DNA from: Acanthaster planci
Taxonomy: Eukaryota > Echinodermata > Asteroidea > Valvatida > Acanthasteridae
DNA: 64,000 bases
Assembly (NCBI RefSeq): GCF_001949145.1
Contig: NW_019091412.1
Span: 434,001-498,000 of the forward strand
Reading direction: 5' to 3'
Every line of letters begins with the position of its first letter. The first letter of the stretch is position 1. The notes below the pieces were generated by a model, which saw nothing but the letters and a program-made list of their open reading frames with translations, made no database searches and was not told the DNA's origin. This document shows, piece by piece, positions 23,484 to 35,800 of this stretch. The translations under genes were made by a program, and so were the position numbers.

Positions 23484-26400
23484 GCCTAGCCTATTCAATT
23501 ATCACTGGAAATTCAAGCTCCGTCGTAAAGCTGGCGTACATTGTGGACAACAGATATTTGGACAGTATAGGCAGCCATTTTCTGGATCTCGTTCATGCAG
23601 ACGTTGAGGAATTCCTGACAGTAGGGATCGGAAAGTGGTGAGCCAGGCCGGGCATTAATTTTGTTTCGTTGTTCGTTTTGTTGGTCCAGGGTATTTGCAT
23701 ACGAATTATATGCACCGATCAAGTGCTTACCCCACCCTTCCCTCCCTTTCCAGGCTGCCACAACTCTAAGTTATCATGGTTATGTAGGGCCCCTACTAGG
23801 GGTTTGGTCGCATCAACTTGATCAAGCCCAGGCCGAGGTTTTTTGGTCGCATCACAGTCGTCACAGCACAGGGCATGCAGGGTGTCTCAGGCACAGGGAC
23901 ATGAGGGAAGGCACGTACCCAGACAGCCTTGAGAGGGTTGGAGGAAAAGTCAATGGGTGTATAAATTGGAGATGCGTTTTTTTCCTATTTCCCAAATTTA
24001 GATGTTTTAGTGGATTAAAAACAACTGGTCTGGCTGCCAAATCGTGTAATGTAAGCCTACAGCTAAGCTCAACTATGCTGGCTACCAGACTACAGCTAAG
24101 CCCGCGCCTACATGTACGTAGTTTTGATTTGTTTTCTTCCAAAGAGTGAATAATTTCCTCTTGGTCTTTTGCAGTGTGTTTGTCTTCCCAGCCGTCACCA
24201 GCTACTATCGATTTCTGATCCACCAAGCCATTGAAGAATATCCACAGCTAACCAGTTTCTCAATTGGACAAGGAGACGATCGGAGGACTGTCATCTGCCC
24301 AAACCATTTGAGGTTGGGTTACTCTAGAATACTGGATTTAACAAAAAAAATCCAACTTTAATAAAGAAAATAAGTACAATTAATTGCAAGTCAGATAAAG
24401 ATGAATTAATTACCAAGTCAGTTTTTAGCTCTTAAGATGTATTCACAGCTCAAATTTATGACAAACTCCTCAATGACTTGTCAAAAAATAACTCCCTTTC
24501 ATTTTGACCTTGACAGTGTCAAAGTTTTCTGGGTTTTTTTTATATAGGGCAGGAGATCCATCTCAATCTCCAAACCCCAGGAAGAGGGGCTGGGAGAGTG
24601 ATCCTCAGGGAGGCCTCAACAGCCCCCTCAGGAGCTGCGAGGAGGACACCAAGAAAACAAGAGGGGACCAGTCCTGGGGTCTGTTTGGACTTGAGCGGAG
24701 AGAAGCCAAGAAGAGAGACACAGGCCAAGCGGGCAAGATGCAGTCATTTCAGGATGATGTGAGCTCAGAAGGAGGCACACCTCAAGCTCAGTCTAAAGAG
24801 ACAAGCAGGTAAGGGTAACTTCAACCAAGTGGTTGGGCTGCTTGGATGGAATTACATTTCCCACAAGCCTTCCAGAGTTTGTGAAATTACATTGAAATTG
24901 TTGGATTGAAGACTGTTAGAGTCCAACCTAGTCTCCTCTTTGAATAAATTTCAGGTCCCTTAATCAGGGTGTCTGAAAACTTTGGTTAAAGTTGGAGGAT
25001 TAAGGACTATTAAGATAAAGATCTCGTTGGTACTTAACAAAAGTGTGCAGTAACAGGTAGGAATTAGTTACAGTAGGAAGGACGTTCAAAGAAGGTCAAG
25101 TTGCAATTTCTTGTTTGGACAATGGGACAATATAATTTGAAACAGTCCTATGCTTTATCATGGCAATTGAGAGCGTGTTTATGTCACTGTGAGTGGTTCG
25201 TGCCTTTGTGGGATAATTTGGGATACCCACTTGTTTGTCTGTCTGCCAGGAAATCCAAAAGGGCTTCACAAGAATTGTACGTGCCACGAGGCCGTAGGCA
25301 GCAACCACTGGCTGGAGAATCAACGGCTTGCCAAGTGGAACTGGCTGTTGACAAACCAGGAGGGGCACAGACCAGCACGAGACAACAGGGTCGAAAAACA
25401 GAGAAAAAGAGGACACGAGACGGCGGAAAGGGGAAACAACCGAGAGATCGGAAAACATCGACGGACGGGGAAGAAGTTGAGAATAGTGTTGCCAAAGAGA
25501 AGAAGGCACATGCCAGAGGGAAGCAGGGTAGGAGGGGTGATCAACAAAGATATGTGCCAAGGCCACAGAGGGAGGATGCCAAAGCTCAGAAAAGCTGCAG
25601 TGGTGAGGGTGTTACTTTGCCAGCGGAAGATGGCCACAATTCATCGAGTTTAAAACCTGCAGGACAATCAGAAGGTTTGCAGGTGTCCAGGGCAGGTGTA
25701 AAGGGTGTAAAGCAGAGTGCCAAGCCACTGAATGTGTCGCCTGTCCCTGAGGACTGGAATGAGATTGATTACGATGACAGGGAGGTCACCTACCAGCCGA
25801 CAGGGACCAGGCTTACGGCCCACGGCCAGCTCGTGCCCGTGGATCCCAGTGCATTGCCCCAAGCAGTACAAACTGAAACGGAGGGCGAAACACTTGCAAC
25901 TGAAACCGACCAGTCACAAGGTGCTTTGGGGTGTCAGGAACCAGAGGTTGATCCAGATGCTAAAGCAATGCTTGAGAGCTCAGTGGCAGGAGATGCTGTC
26001 AGTGAAGAAGACAATGGCAAAACGAGAGACAGTAACTCTGAGTTGCCAGTTGCCGGCATTGCCGTAGAAACTGAAGATGCCACAAAGATGCCAGATGGAA
26101 GTGCCTGTAGAAAAAGCAATAGTTCGGAAGATGTGGCGGTGGGAGCTGATGAAATAATTAAGACAAGTGAGGATGTTATGGGTGATGAAAAATCCCCAGT
26201 TACCATGGCAACAAACAAAGAAGTTTCTCAAGGTCTGGACATTGATGCTCGTGTCAGTACCAACACAGATGCTGTTGGCTCTCTCAGCTTAAATCATGAG
26301 ATTGACAGCGAGGAAGTGCGTCTCTCGCCAAAAGATGAAGAACAACCAGAGGCATCACCAAAGTTGGGAGCAGCCTCATCAGATTTGTTGGCGAGAGATG

Positions 26401-29400
26401 ATGCAGACATCCCTTACGTGTCAGATGAGCTGAATGATGCAGCTGGATGTGAGCAAGAGGAAGTCGTCTCCGCAGAAATTGCTCTCAAAGTTGAGGAGCC
26501 GGGTGATGATGCAGGCAATGATGATGGGGATGACTGGGATGCCATGTTTGATGAGAGCGGAGATTGCCTCAAGCAGGAGGAGATACAGGAGGCAAGTTCT
26601 TGGTTTTCTCCCCTTTACCTGTCCTAGGGATAGATTCATTGGTGGCAGCCAGCCACACCCCAGTGGAAGTCCATTTGGTTGCTAAAAACATTTCTTTGAG
26701 AGAAAAACAAGTGAGGTATGTACCTCAGGGAGGTGCATATCTGGATCGTTCGATGAGGTTGGGGCACAATTTGTGACGGCGTCCTTGTCACATGGTAACT
26801 TTTACCACCTGTCATGACCTGTAGAGTAGGTCATGTACTCTGTAAAAATAACACACACCTCTGTATGCAGCCTTGCAAGATGTATAGCAATGTCAATTTG
26901 GAATCCACATGCAGGGAAATAACTGTTCATTTTAACGGAACCCACGTAACAATGGACACCGTCACAAATTGTGCCTCATCCTCATGGAATGACCCATCTG
27001 TAAACTTGAGTGTGGGGATTTTGAGACAACTGGTGTGATGCAACAGGAACCAACAGATGGAATATGGACATTGGAGTAGAAGAAAATACGGAATGAGAAC
27101 AGACAGAAAGAAACAGAAAATGCCACTGAAATTCAAAATTCCATTTAAAATTCTACACCTGTACACAATTCTTCAAAAGGCCTGTACCCAACTTCCCTTG
27201 GTACATGTATAAGGACCTGTTTTCAAATTATTTTCCATACCTCACACTATACCCTTCATACTACCACTTTTCCCAAACCTTATCAATCAATTTTTGCAAT
27301 TCTTCCTTATTCTCCTCTCTAGTTGTCAGAGTGTGTGGGGAATGTCCCAGTTTCTGTGAAGCATTCGAAACGAGATTACTACAACTATCAACCTAAGGAC
27401 AACTTGAACTATGGAGGTATTTAACAAGTAGGATGAGCTGTAACCCAATCCAGACATGTGGATGAATCTTCACGTTTTCCAGTTGATGTTTAGTCTGACC
27501 AGATGGACCAGACCATAGCAGGATTGGAAGAGTTGTTTGGAAATGACTGACATGTTGCCCTCATTTTTGTTTGCTAGTTCTGTTTAACTTTTTGCTAGTT
27601 GTGGGCTTAGGCCTGCGGAAATCACCACTGAGCAAGAATGTGGTGGACCATTCTTTACACTTACACACCATAAAATTGAGGCATTGGCCCTACTTTAATT
27701 ATTGGTTTTAAGTTACCATCTTGAAATTATCATTTGCATACCGAGGTACTGCATTTTTGCCATATTTTTTTGCAGAACTCAGATGCTGATAATTACACTT
27801 TTTTGGTATCATTTCAGAGTTGGAGCACATTATTGAAGTCTATGATTTCCCTGTAGACTTCAAGACTCATGATCTCATCACTGGCTTCTGTAACATGAAG
27901 TAAGACCACTCTCCCAATTTCAAAAGAAGTAAAAGTTGTAATGTTGTGGACTTTAAATCTTACTACCAGGATTGTTTTGCTAGGAACACTCCCAAATCCG
28001 GCTAAATCCTCCACTGCGCTGAAAACAGATGACACTTTTGTTGTACTGTAACTTTCAAGGGGCATCTGGCAGCATTGCCTTGCGCTACCTTTGTCGATCC
28101 TACAAAATCCACCAAAACCTCCTGGTTGATTTTGAAGGATGAAGGAAGGTTGGGGCTGATATGGTTACCTTTTTGGACATTCTTAAATTTAGGAATAAAT
28201 TGTCATGCGTTCTCTTCATTGTGTTTTACACTTATATTGCCTCATTCTAAGAGTCGTTGATTTGATTTTGTAAAAATCGTTCTCTTTGGGGGAACAGGAC
28301 CAAAGAGATGGATATCAAGTGGATTGATGATACACATGCCTTGGCCATATTCCCATCATCGATCATTGGTGAGTCAAATAACTTCTTCCCTAAAACTTGT
28401 TAACTTGATGGATGCGCCAAAACATGATGACATTATTAGTCACCAGTATCATAAACATTTGGTTTGTTCTGGAGGCTCTTCTGTTATCAATATGAAGGAT
28501 GCAGATATTCAGAAAAATCACCAGTATTCTTGACTACAACGTCTCTGTCTGTCTTCCTCATTCATTGTCAAGCTCTCTCTTAATAAAAACTCAGTTCTTA
28601 TGTTTTATTATACCACGTGCCTCATACTTTTGCATCTCGAGTGCTTTGTTGACTGTGGTTTCCCTCCTTTTTTCTTCGCTCTTTTGTGGTCTTGCTGTCA
28701 GCCCAAGATGCCCTCAGCATCTCCAACCCAATGTTCCGTACACGTTCCCTGGTCCTGGCATCTCGGGAAGCCAAGCTCAAGGCCAAACACTGCCTGGAGT
28801 TTCTTATCCCACCCACTAAACCCCGGCCCGAGACCTCGGCCGCTACAGCCAGGCGGCTGGTCAGCGGGGCCTTAGGTCTGAAGGCCAATATCTCCAAGGA
28901 GCAGAGAGCAGCCGAGAGACAGAAGATCAAAGAGGCCAAAGGTATGCCTGAGAGGCTGGTATCCTGAATTGTAGCTATTATCCAGGATTCTAGCCAGAAT
29001 CCAAGGCTGATATCTGAGGTCCTAGCTGATATCCAGAGTTCTAGCTAGAATATCCAGGGTTCTATCTAAAATCTAGGGTTATAGCTGGTATCCAGGGTTC
29101 TAGCTAGAATCTAAGGTTCTAGCTGGTGCCAGGTTGTAGCTGGAATCCAAGGATGTAGCTGGTATCTGGTGTTGTAGCTGGTATCCAGGGTTCTTCCTGG
29201 TATACAGATATTCAGCATTTACCTCAAATTTATCTCAAATTCATATTTCAACATACTTTGACTAACGTACTTGGTCGTTCGTGACTAGTTGATGCACATG
29301 GATACAACCATCTGATTAAAACCTTGCCCATACCCTGACTATGGTAGTTCCCCCATTTCTATTTATAGTGGTTGCTTGTATTTATGCCCACTCTACATTT

Positions 29401-29469
29401 TTGCCCCTGCCAGATCGCCGACGAAATGAAAAGAAACTGCAGGAGGACATCTGGAGCGGTAGCATTTGA
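23484..29469 (+). CDS. R3HCC1L: R3H and coiled-coil domain protein, R3HCC1/R3HCC1L type
   Basis: Probable RNA-binding protein of about 810 residues. Exons: 23484-23637, 24175-24312, 24548-24808, 25250-26591, 27323-27416, 27818-27899, 28298-28368, 28702-28941, 29414-29469 (TGA); all joins are in phase. The R3H domain spans exons 1-2 (DLVHADVEEFL ... FRFLIHQAIEEYP-like region ... RRTVIC). The 1.34-kb exon starts with ASQELYVPRGRR and ends with an acidic stretch, DDWDAMFDESGDCL, both typical of R3HCC1L. The last exons form an RRM-like fold (IIEVYDFPVDFKTHDLI, IKWIDDTHALAIF) and a charged helix ending LQEDIWSGSI. The start codon is unresolved: no ATG is in frame in the first exon, so a short upstream exon is likely. 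Intron 4 uses a GC donor (GAG|GCAAGT at 26592). Human R3HCC1 has the R3H end and R3HCC1L the long middle; this gene has both. Confidence 0.92.
26753..26985. mobile_element. Foldback (MITE-like) inverted repeat
   Basis: Arms at 26753-26784 and 26954-26985 are inverted copies matching at 29 of 32 bases, with a shared core GGCACAATTTGTGACGG. Weaker similarity continues outwards (ATGGGTCATTCC-like). The loop is about 170 bp. It lies inside the GC-AG intron of the R3HCC1-type gene. No ORF and no clear target duplication are seen. Confidence 0.65.
28980..29205. repeat. Degenerate minisatellite
   Basis: About nine diverged units of 20-28 bp alternate 'tatccagggttctagct' and 'agaatctaaggttctagct'. 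They fill most of the last intron of the R3HCC1-type gene. Confidence 0.75.
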
Positions 29470-30107
29470 CCCTTGAACTCTGACCCACCCTGAGGGTGTA
29501 ATTCAAGATCAAAACGTGTTTTAAAAAAGTTTTTCAGATGAATATTTTTTCTTGATATTTTTCTGCCCTCTTGTTTGGACTCCTCTTCATAGACCACATA
29601 TTTTGGAGTGATTCAATTGAGTGTGACAATGTTTAATATAATCGGTCGATTTGTGAAGCTTTGAATTTTCACATTTAGATTTCTCACTCAAAGTTGTACC
29701 TGATGATAATGTTCTTGTCACCTTTACTTTTCCCCAGAGGAGGATGCCTGTTCATTTTCAAAATGCCCTGTGCACTTGTGTAGCGATGAAGTTTTTGGAA
29801 AGAAAGGGTCGATTTCCGTGGGCTTAATGGAACTTTTTGAGGTGGCTGTTGTTATCATTTTATTGGAGACAGATTTGATTTTGGATTTTGTTTTATGAGA
29901 GGACACTTTTTCAGCTGTATAGTTTTTTCATTTGATATCAGCAATCTCTGTTTTTTAGAGTTTTCGTTTGTAAGATTTCATTTTAAAATTGATTCAAAAA
30001 CGCTGTAAATTGGTTTGTGACATACATGTAATGCACTGTTTTGTATATAAAAGAGATAATATATCTTGTAGCGATTTAATTTAATTCGATTTCATTTTTA
30101 CAATAAA
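29470..30107 (+). other. 3' UTR of the R3HCC1-type gene
   Basis: The stretch after the TGA at 29467-29469 is T-rich and lacks coding signal. It runs to the first good poly(A) signal at 30102-30107. Confidence 0.6.
30102..30107 (+). terminator. Poly(A) signal AATAAA
   Basis: AATAAA in 'tttttacaataaatgag', 0.63 kb after the R3HCC1-type stop codon, is the first canonical signal downstream. Confidence 0.55.
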
Positions 30108-30690
30108 TGAGTTTTGCTGAAACGAATTCCAAATATGATGTAGAGAACTGATTTGGTAGGGGTTTGGATGTGTGGTTTTGCTTTTTTTCCCCCCTCTTTC
30201 CTGTCCTCATCAAATTGTCGTCCTACATGTTTATCCAGAGAATTCTGAATCTGACTACATAATCTTGATTAATTTGTAATGTGGGACAGTTGGCCTTTTG
30301 TGCAATATTGGTATAATCTTTGGGCTTTTAAGAGAGGTAAATCCTTCGTTTTAGGTTGGAGGAAGGATACTCTGTCACTTAACTTTGGTCAGGAGGCTCG
30401 TGATGTGTGTGTGTGGGGGGGGGGAAATCCAGTTCAAAACGTGTAATGGTTCTCCCACCAAAATGGGGATGGGTGAAGATAGTCTTTGTGATGTTTAAAA
30501 CTGACCATACCCATCCATTAAGTATGTATCACTCTGGAAATAGGGGCTCCTGGACCAGAAGCATATTGTAAATTGGGTTCTAGCAACGACATTTTTCTTA
30601 AAACTCTCGCTCCACCAGTTTCTTGCAGAATGTTTACTCCTACCATGCCTGCCGGCAGGGGAAAATCCTGTAAGACAACTTCCAGCACAA

Positions 30691-30699
30691 GAGGGCGCT
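30691..30699 (+). promoter_or_regulatory. AGAGGGCGCT motif (CTCF-like)
   Basis: The context GCACAAGAGGGCGCTA matches the animal CTCF core closely over its 3' ten bases. It lies in the space between the R3HCC1-type and CCDC142-like transcription units. Confidence 0.3.
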
Positions 30700-30939
30700 A
30701 TATCAACCAGTCAAAAATCTGAAATTATTCCCTTTGGAAACAGAATAACGCATTATTGATATATAAGTGTTTTCCATATAATCAGGGTTTTATCAGATCT
30801 ATGGGGCCAATATAATATTGAATTATATTTTTCAAAATCTAAAATTGCCTACTAAATGATATTCTGGGAGCACTGATTTTTCAGTCACAAATTAGTGATG
30901 ATGATTGCTGCTCTTTTTCCATCGGGTGAAATAACTCCC

Positions 30940-31090
30940 AGGTGCTTCATGGGATGGCATATTTACATCGCCCGCATTTGGAGAAACATGGCTGTTGTAG
31001 CAACGTGCGTACGGTCGGTCGGGGTCCAACGATTTAGTGGATTATGAAGGCGATGTGAATGCAGGAAATGTAGAATATGTGTGTATGTAG
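30940..31090 (+). other. Candidate untranslated first exon of the CCDC142-like gene
   Basis: A locally CpG-rich segment (about 30965-31035, including 'cgtgcgtacggtcggtcggg') ends at a good donor, TAG|GTAAGA, at 31090/31091. The next likely acceptor on this strand is CCATAG at about 40152, just before the CCDC142-like ATG. If real, the gene has a 9-kb first intron. This is inference from base composition and splice consensus only. Confidence 0.3.
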
Positions 31091-34000
31091 GTAAGATATC
31101 ATTGTCTTCCTTTAGTCTTGTAATCAGATCGTTATTAAACTGTAACTTGGAATTTTTTTAAGATTTAGGCAAGCGAGTAGCGTTAGTCATTTTTCGCCCA
31201 TTAGAAAAACATTTGGCACACATGATGCAAATTTACGGGAATCACTGCACCGGTACTCAGTACAGTTCCTACGGTCGAGTACGTACCGGTGCATGGTAGG
31301 AATTTACATGAATAGTATACGACATAAATACCACCATGAATATCCTCTCTGGCTCTGACACCAACATGACTGAAAAGTAGAAAGAGTTCTGTACATTAGA
31401 CCTGGGCTATTCGGCCACCATGCATCGCCATTACATGATGTTCATGTACATGATGTAGGCTAGCCTACCGGTACTTTACACCCCAGCTATAGCGTCAGCC
31501 CCATCTAGGCCTACAGTGCTATAGTTGGGCCGGCCCAACAAAAGCTCAGAATGACAGAAGCTCAGTGTGTGCATGTGCCATTGTTTACATCAACTTGTGC
31601 TTTTAGAAAATTTTTTTTTACAGATTGTCATGATTAAGTGCCATTTTTTAGATGAATTATGTCAGGAGTGAACTGCATAAAGCTGGAGAAGGTTGAGAAA
31701 TTGTCAACAGAGATTGGCCAACAATACTAGCTGGACTACTGCTAGCACTATACATGCAGTTGGGACGCTATAGATGGGACATAATGTGTTTAAACCTAGG
31801 CCTGAAGTCTATGGGCCAATTACATTGTACATGTGTACTTTTAAAGAAAATGTGACATTTTTTTCACTCCTAAATTACTAATTACCGGTACATGTACATG
31901 TCAAGTGTTTTATCAGATTTAATATACTGTTCAGGTACGTTATCATTTTGTACATTGTTATGTTTGTTTTGGTTTTTATTATTTTGATTTATTCTTCGGG
32001 AAGATACATGTACATGTATGTGGTGGCTGGTCATGTTGGATAATAAAGAAATAAGGAACTCTATCTATTGATTGTGCAAGATATTGTCGGTCAATGTACA
32101 CGTGTACAATCAGTTGATTCTGTAGTGTAGGAAATCTTGAGACTGACATGACGAAAAGTCAGTTTACTGATAGGCCTTCTTAAGTGCTAATATTTAAGGC
32201 ATCTGTGACTGTTGCCTTTCAGTGTCTAGAAGTCGGCCTAATCGACAGCCAGTATTACAACTTTTTGCTGTTGATAGATCATAATGGCAAAATGAATTTG
32301 CAGCACAATTTTTCTGTGAAGCTATTCAGTGTTCCAATAGCACCTGCCCCAAATGAAGCATGTTCATGTACTGTACATGTGGTCATTGGAGGGGCATGGG
32401 ATTGTTAGTTCCAACTCCTTGTATCTACACGTACTTGAATAATTCCAAAAATTGGGGGTCCAAAAGTCTGACATTTTTGTGTTCCCGTTACATCTGACCT
32501 TTTTGATTTGACTGGAAATATCACTGGGAATGGATTTCAAAGTTAATTTGGCTGGTAATTTGCATTAATTCATCACAGACATCACTCTTGGAAATTAGAA
32601 AATGTGTTCTGAACTTACAAAATCATAATGTCAGATGTGACAGGAACACGGAAAGAGATGGACCCCTAACTGCCTAATTTCTGGAATTATCCACATGAGG
32701 TTAAGTTTACTCCCAGTATGATACATGTACTAAACCTTTGTACTGGTACATGTACACGTGTTTGGACATATAGTAATGAGTGAGTGAGACTTGATTCAGT
32801 AAAAACATTTCTGAACACTACACTTTATTGGAGATGGAAAAAAATCTTTTCCCAAATAAAATCTAAAGTAAAAAAAACGAACCTGGGTAAGCACAAAAAT
32901 CTCGTTTGGCGGCAGTGCCAAGTGCCAACGTAGATAAATTAATTTTTAAGTGGCCTCGTAATGGGAACATAAAGTTGGTGAAAAATCCCTACGTCTGTGT
33001 AGCACATAATTCAACAACCAGAATGACCATAGAAATCATTATTGCGGTAGCACAATGCTCATGAACAGGTGGTAAGGGCACATTACATGTACATGCCTTT
33101 TCGACCAATAGAGTGCCATGATTTGCATGTGAGTGCGATGAAGAATGTGCGTGCATGTGAGTGCGATGCCAGATATGTCATCTAATTGGATTAGTCTGTG
33201 GGTAGTGAACCCGATCTGTAAAGATTGAAAGTCCATTGGTTCAACAGACATGGTTATACACCTACAGGTACATGTAGTGTTCTTAAAATCAAACTAGGGT
33301 TGCCATTTGATGGTGACATTTGATGTTAGATCTACATGTACTCAACAATCCAAACTGCCCTTGAATTTAAAAAAAAAAACTTCTGTTGAATTCTGCTCCA
33401 ACAATCAATTACATGTACATGGAGTTTTATTTTGAAATACTCTTTGCATTGTAACCAACGTTCACATGACCAAGCAGTAGGACAAAAGAAAGGTGGAGTG
33501 GTGTTCCTAATATTGACTGCGTGAAAATTTGAATTTAAAGAAAGGACACATCGGCATCTTTTCATTAAATCTACTGGCCACTATATTTAGATTTAAATTA
33601 ATGTACCAGGCATTTACAGTACACAGAGCAGAAAATTTGTTATTCATTAATGTGCATTTCTACAGTGAAGAGAGTTATTTGACTTGCCTTCCCATATAAA
33701 CTTGTACCTGTGCATGTACATCACAGCCATATTATGATGCATTCAATATCCCAAAAGCACAGAACACCATCTCTCCAAATTGAATAAAGCATTGCCGAGA
33801 ACAGGAAATTCAGCCACATAATGTGGAGGCCAGCTGCACTTACATGTAGAAATTTTGGTCCGTTCAGACTGGAATGGCAGTTAGTTGGGCTAACTGATCA
33901 GTTACCATGGCAACCTGTGTGTCATCAGGAGGCAGATGTGTACATGTATGAGTCTTCTCAACAGATCCTCCTCAGATTTACAGCTCCTAAATTACTTCTT

Positions 34001-34450
34001 TTCCCCCAGGACCTTTATGCAGTTTTTTTTAGCTTCTCAAGAGGAAAGGAGGATCGTGGACATTTATTACAAATACTGCACTGGTCTTTTTGTCCTGTGA
34101 TTGTGCTCTTTTGACAAGTGACCTGGCTACAATGTACATGTACTTGCTACCAAGTACTGTACATGTACATGTAAGCAATGTTCTGCAGTACACAGAGTAC
34201 CAGTACATGTATGTTCTTGAACAGAAGGTTGGGGACAGTCCAGGGGATGGGTACCAGTTTCCTGGCATCTCCCCCTCCTTCCCCTTCCTCCTCCCCCCCA
34301 AAAGCCTACTGTAGATTCATTATTCTGTAATATAAAGTATGGAGACGGTTGCAAAATGCAGATTATTAAGAGAATGACTCGTTATTCCTGATGTACTACT
34401 GGTACCCGGTACATGTACACAATGCATAAATTTACAGTACAGGTGCATGA

Positions 34451-35369
34451 NNNNNNNNNNNNNNNNNNNNNNNNNNNNNNNNNNNNNNNNNNNNNNNNNN
34501 NNNNNNNNNNNNNNNNNNNNNNNNNNNNNNNNNNNNNNNNNNNNNNNNNNNNNNNNNNNNNNNNNNNNNNNNNNNNNNNNNNNNNNNNNNNNNNNNNNNN
34601 NNNNNNNNNNNNNNNNNNNNNNNNNNNNNNNNNNNNNNNNNNNNNNNNNNNNNNNNNNNNNNNNNNNNNNNNNNNNNNNNNNNNNNNNNNNNNNNNNNNN
34701 NNNNNNNNNNNNNNNNNNNNNNNNNNNNNNNNNNNNNNNNNNNNNNNNNNNNNNNNNNNNNNNNNNNNNNNNNNNNNNNNNNNNNNNNNNNNNNNNNNNN
34801 NNNNNNNNNNNNNNNNNNNNNNNNNNNNNNNNNNNNNNNNNNNNNNNNNNNNNNNNNNNNNNNNNNNNNNNNNNNNNNNNNNNNNNNNNNNNNNNNNNNN
34901 NNNNNNNNNNNNNNNNNNNNNNNNNNNNNNNNNNNNNNNNNNNNNNNNNNNNNNNNNNNNNNNNNNNNNNNNNNNNNNNNNNNNNNNNNNNNNNNNNNNN
35001 NNNNNNNNNNNNNNNNNNNNNNNNNNNNNNNNNNNNNNNNNNNNNNNNNNNNNNNNNNNNNNNNNNNNNNNNNNNNNNNNNNNNNNNNNNNNNNNNNNNN
35101 NNNNNNNNNNNNNNNNNNNNNNNNNNNNNNNNNNNNNNNNNNNNNNNNNNNNNNNNNNNNNNNNNNNNNNNNNNNNNNNNNNNNNNNNNNNNNNNNNNNN
35201 NNNNNNNNNNNNNNNNNNNNNNNNNNNNNNNNNNNNNNNNNNNNNNNNNNNNNNNNNNNNNNNNNNNNNNNNNNNNNNNNNNNNNNNNNNNNNNNNNNNN
35301 NNNNNNNNNNNNNNNNNNNNNNNNNNNNNNNNNNNNNNNNNNNNNNNNNNNNNNNNNNNNNNNNNNNNN
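34451..35369. other. Assembly gap (919 N)
   Basis: A run of N. Both edges are rich in GTACATGTAC and GTACTG words, so the assembly probably broke in a palindromic repeat. Open frames spanning this stretch are meaningless. Confidence 0.99.
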
Positions 35370-35776
35370 TGTACTGGTGCGCATGTACTACAGTGCACTT
35401 GTACGCATGTACTGTACATGTACAGTGTACATGTACATATAGGTTTAATTTGAAGGGCAAGGCATCCACCTATTTACTTCTTTATACCCAACATGCCCAA
35501 ATTTCACATTCATTCATTCTAATTTACATTTCATGTGCATGTACCGGTAGTGTGCATAAATCTAGTAACATGCATTGTACATGTGCAACTGTCCTCGTAG
35601 TGGTACCGGGTGCATATTGTACACTGTATGGGTGTACATGCACATATATGTGTATATGACGTATTGTATTGTACAAAATACAAACACAGTTCTTGGTGAC
35701 TGGACACAGAATGCTGTGCTACAATATCATCATCCGTTCAACATTTTCAAGGCGTAACTTTGCTTTGTTCATTTTG

Positions 35777-35800
35777 TGTACATGTACCGGTACATGTACA
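35777..35800. repeat. 24-bp perfect palindrome centred on ACCGGT
   Basis: TGTACATGTACC is followed directly by its own reverse complement, with no spacer. It is one of many TACATGTA/ACCGGT words in this part of the window. Confidence 0.9.

Noticed and set aside
25189-26067. Other long frames over the R3HCC1-type large exon, both strands
   Set aside because: They are shadows of the 1.34-kb coding exon, which matches R3HCC1L motifs and joins in phase on both sides.
34320-35470. Five long open frames of 330-354 codons
   Set aside because: They run through the N gap; almost all codons are unknown.
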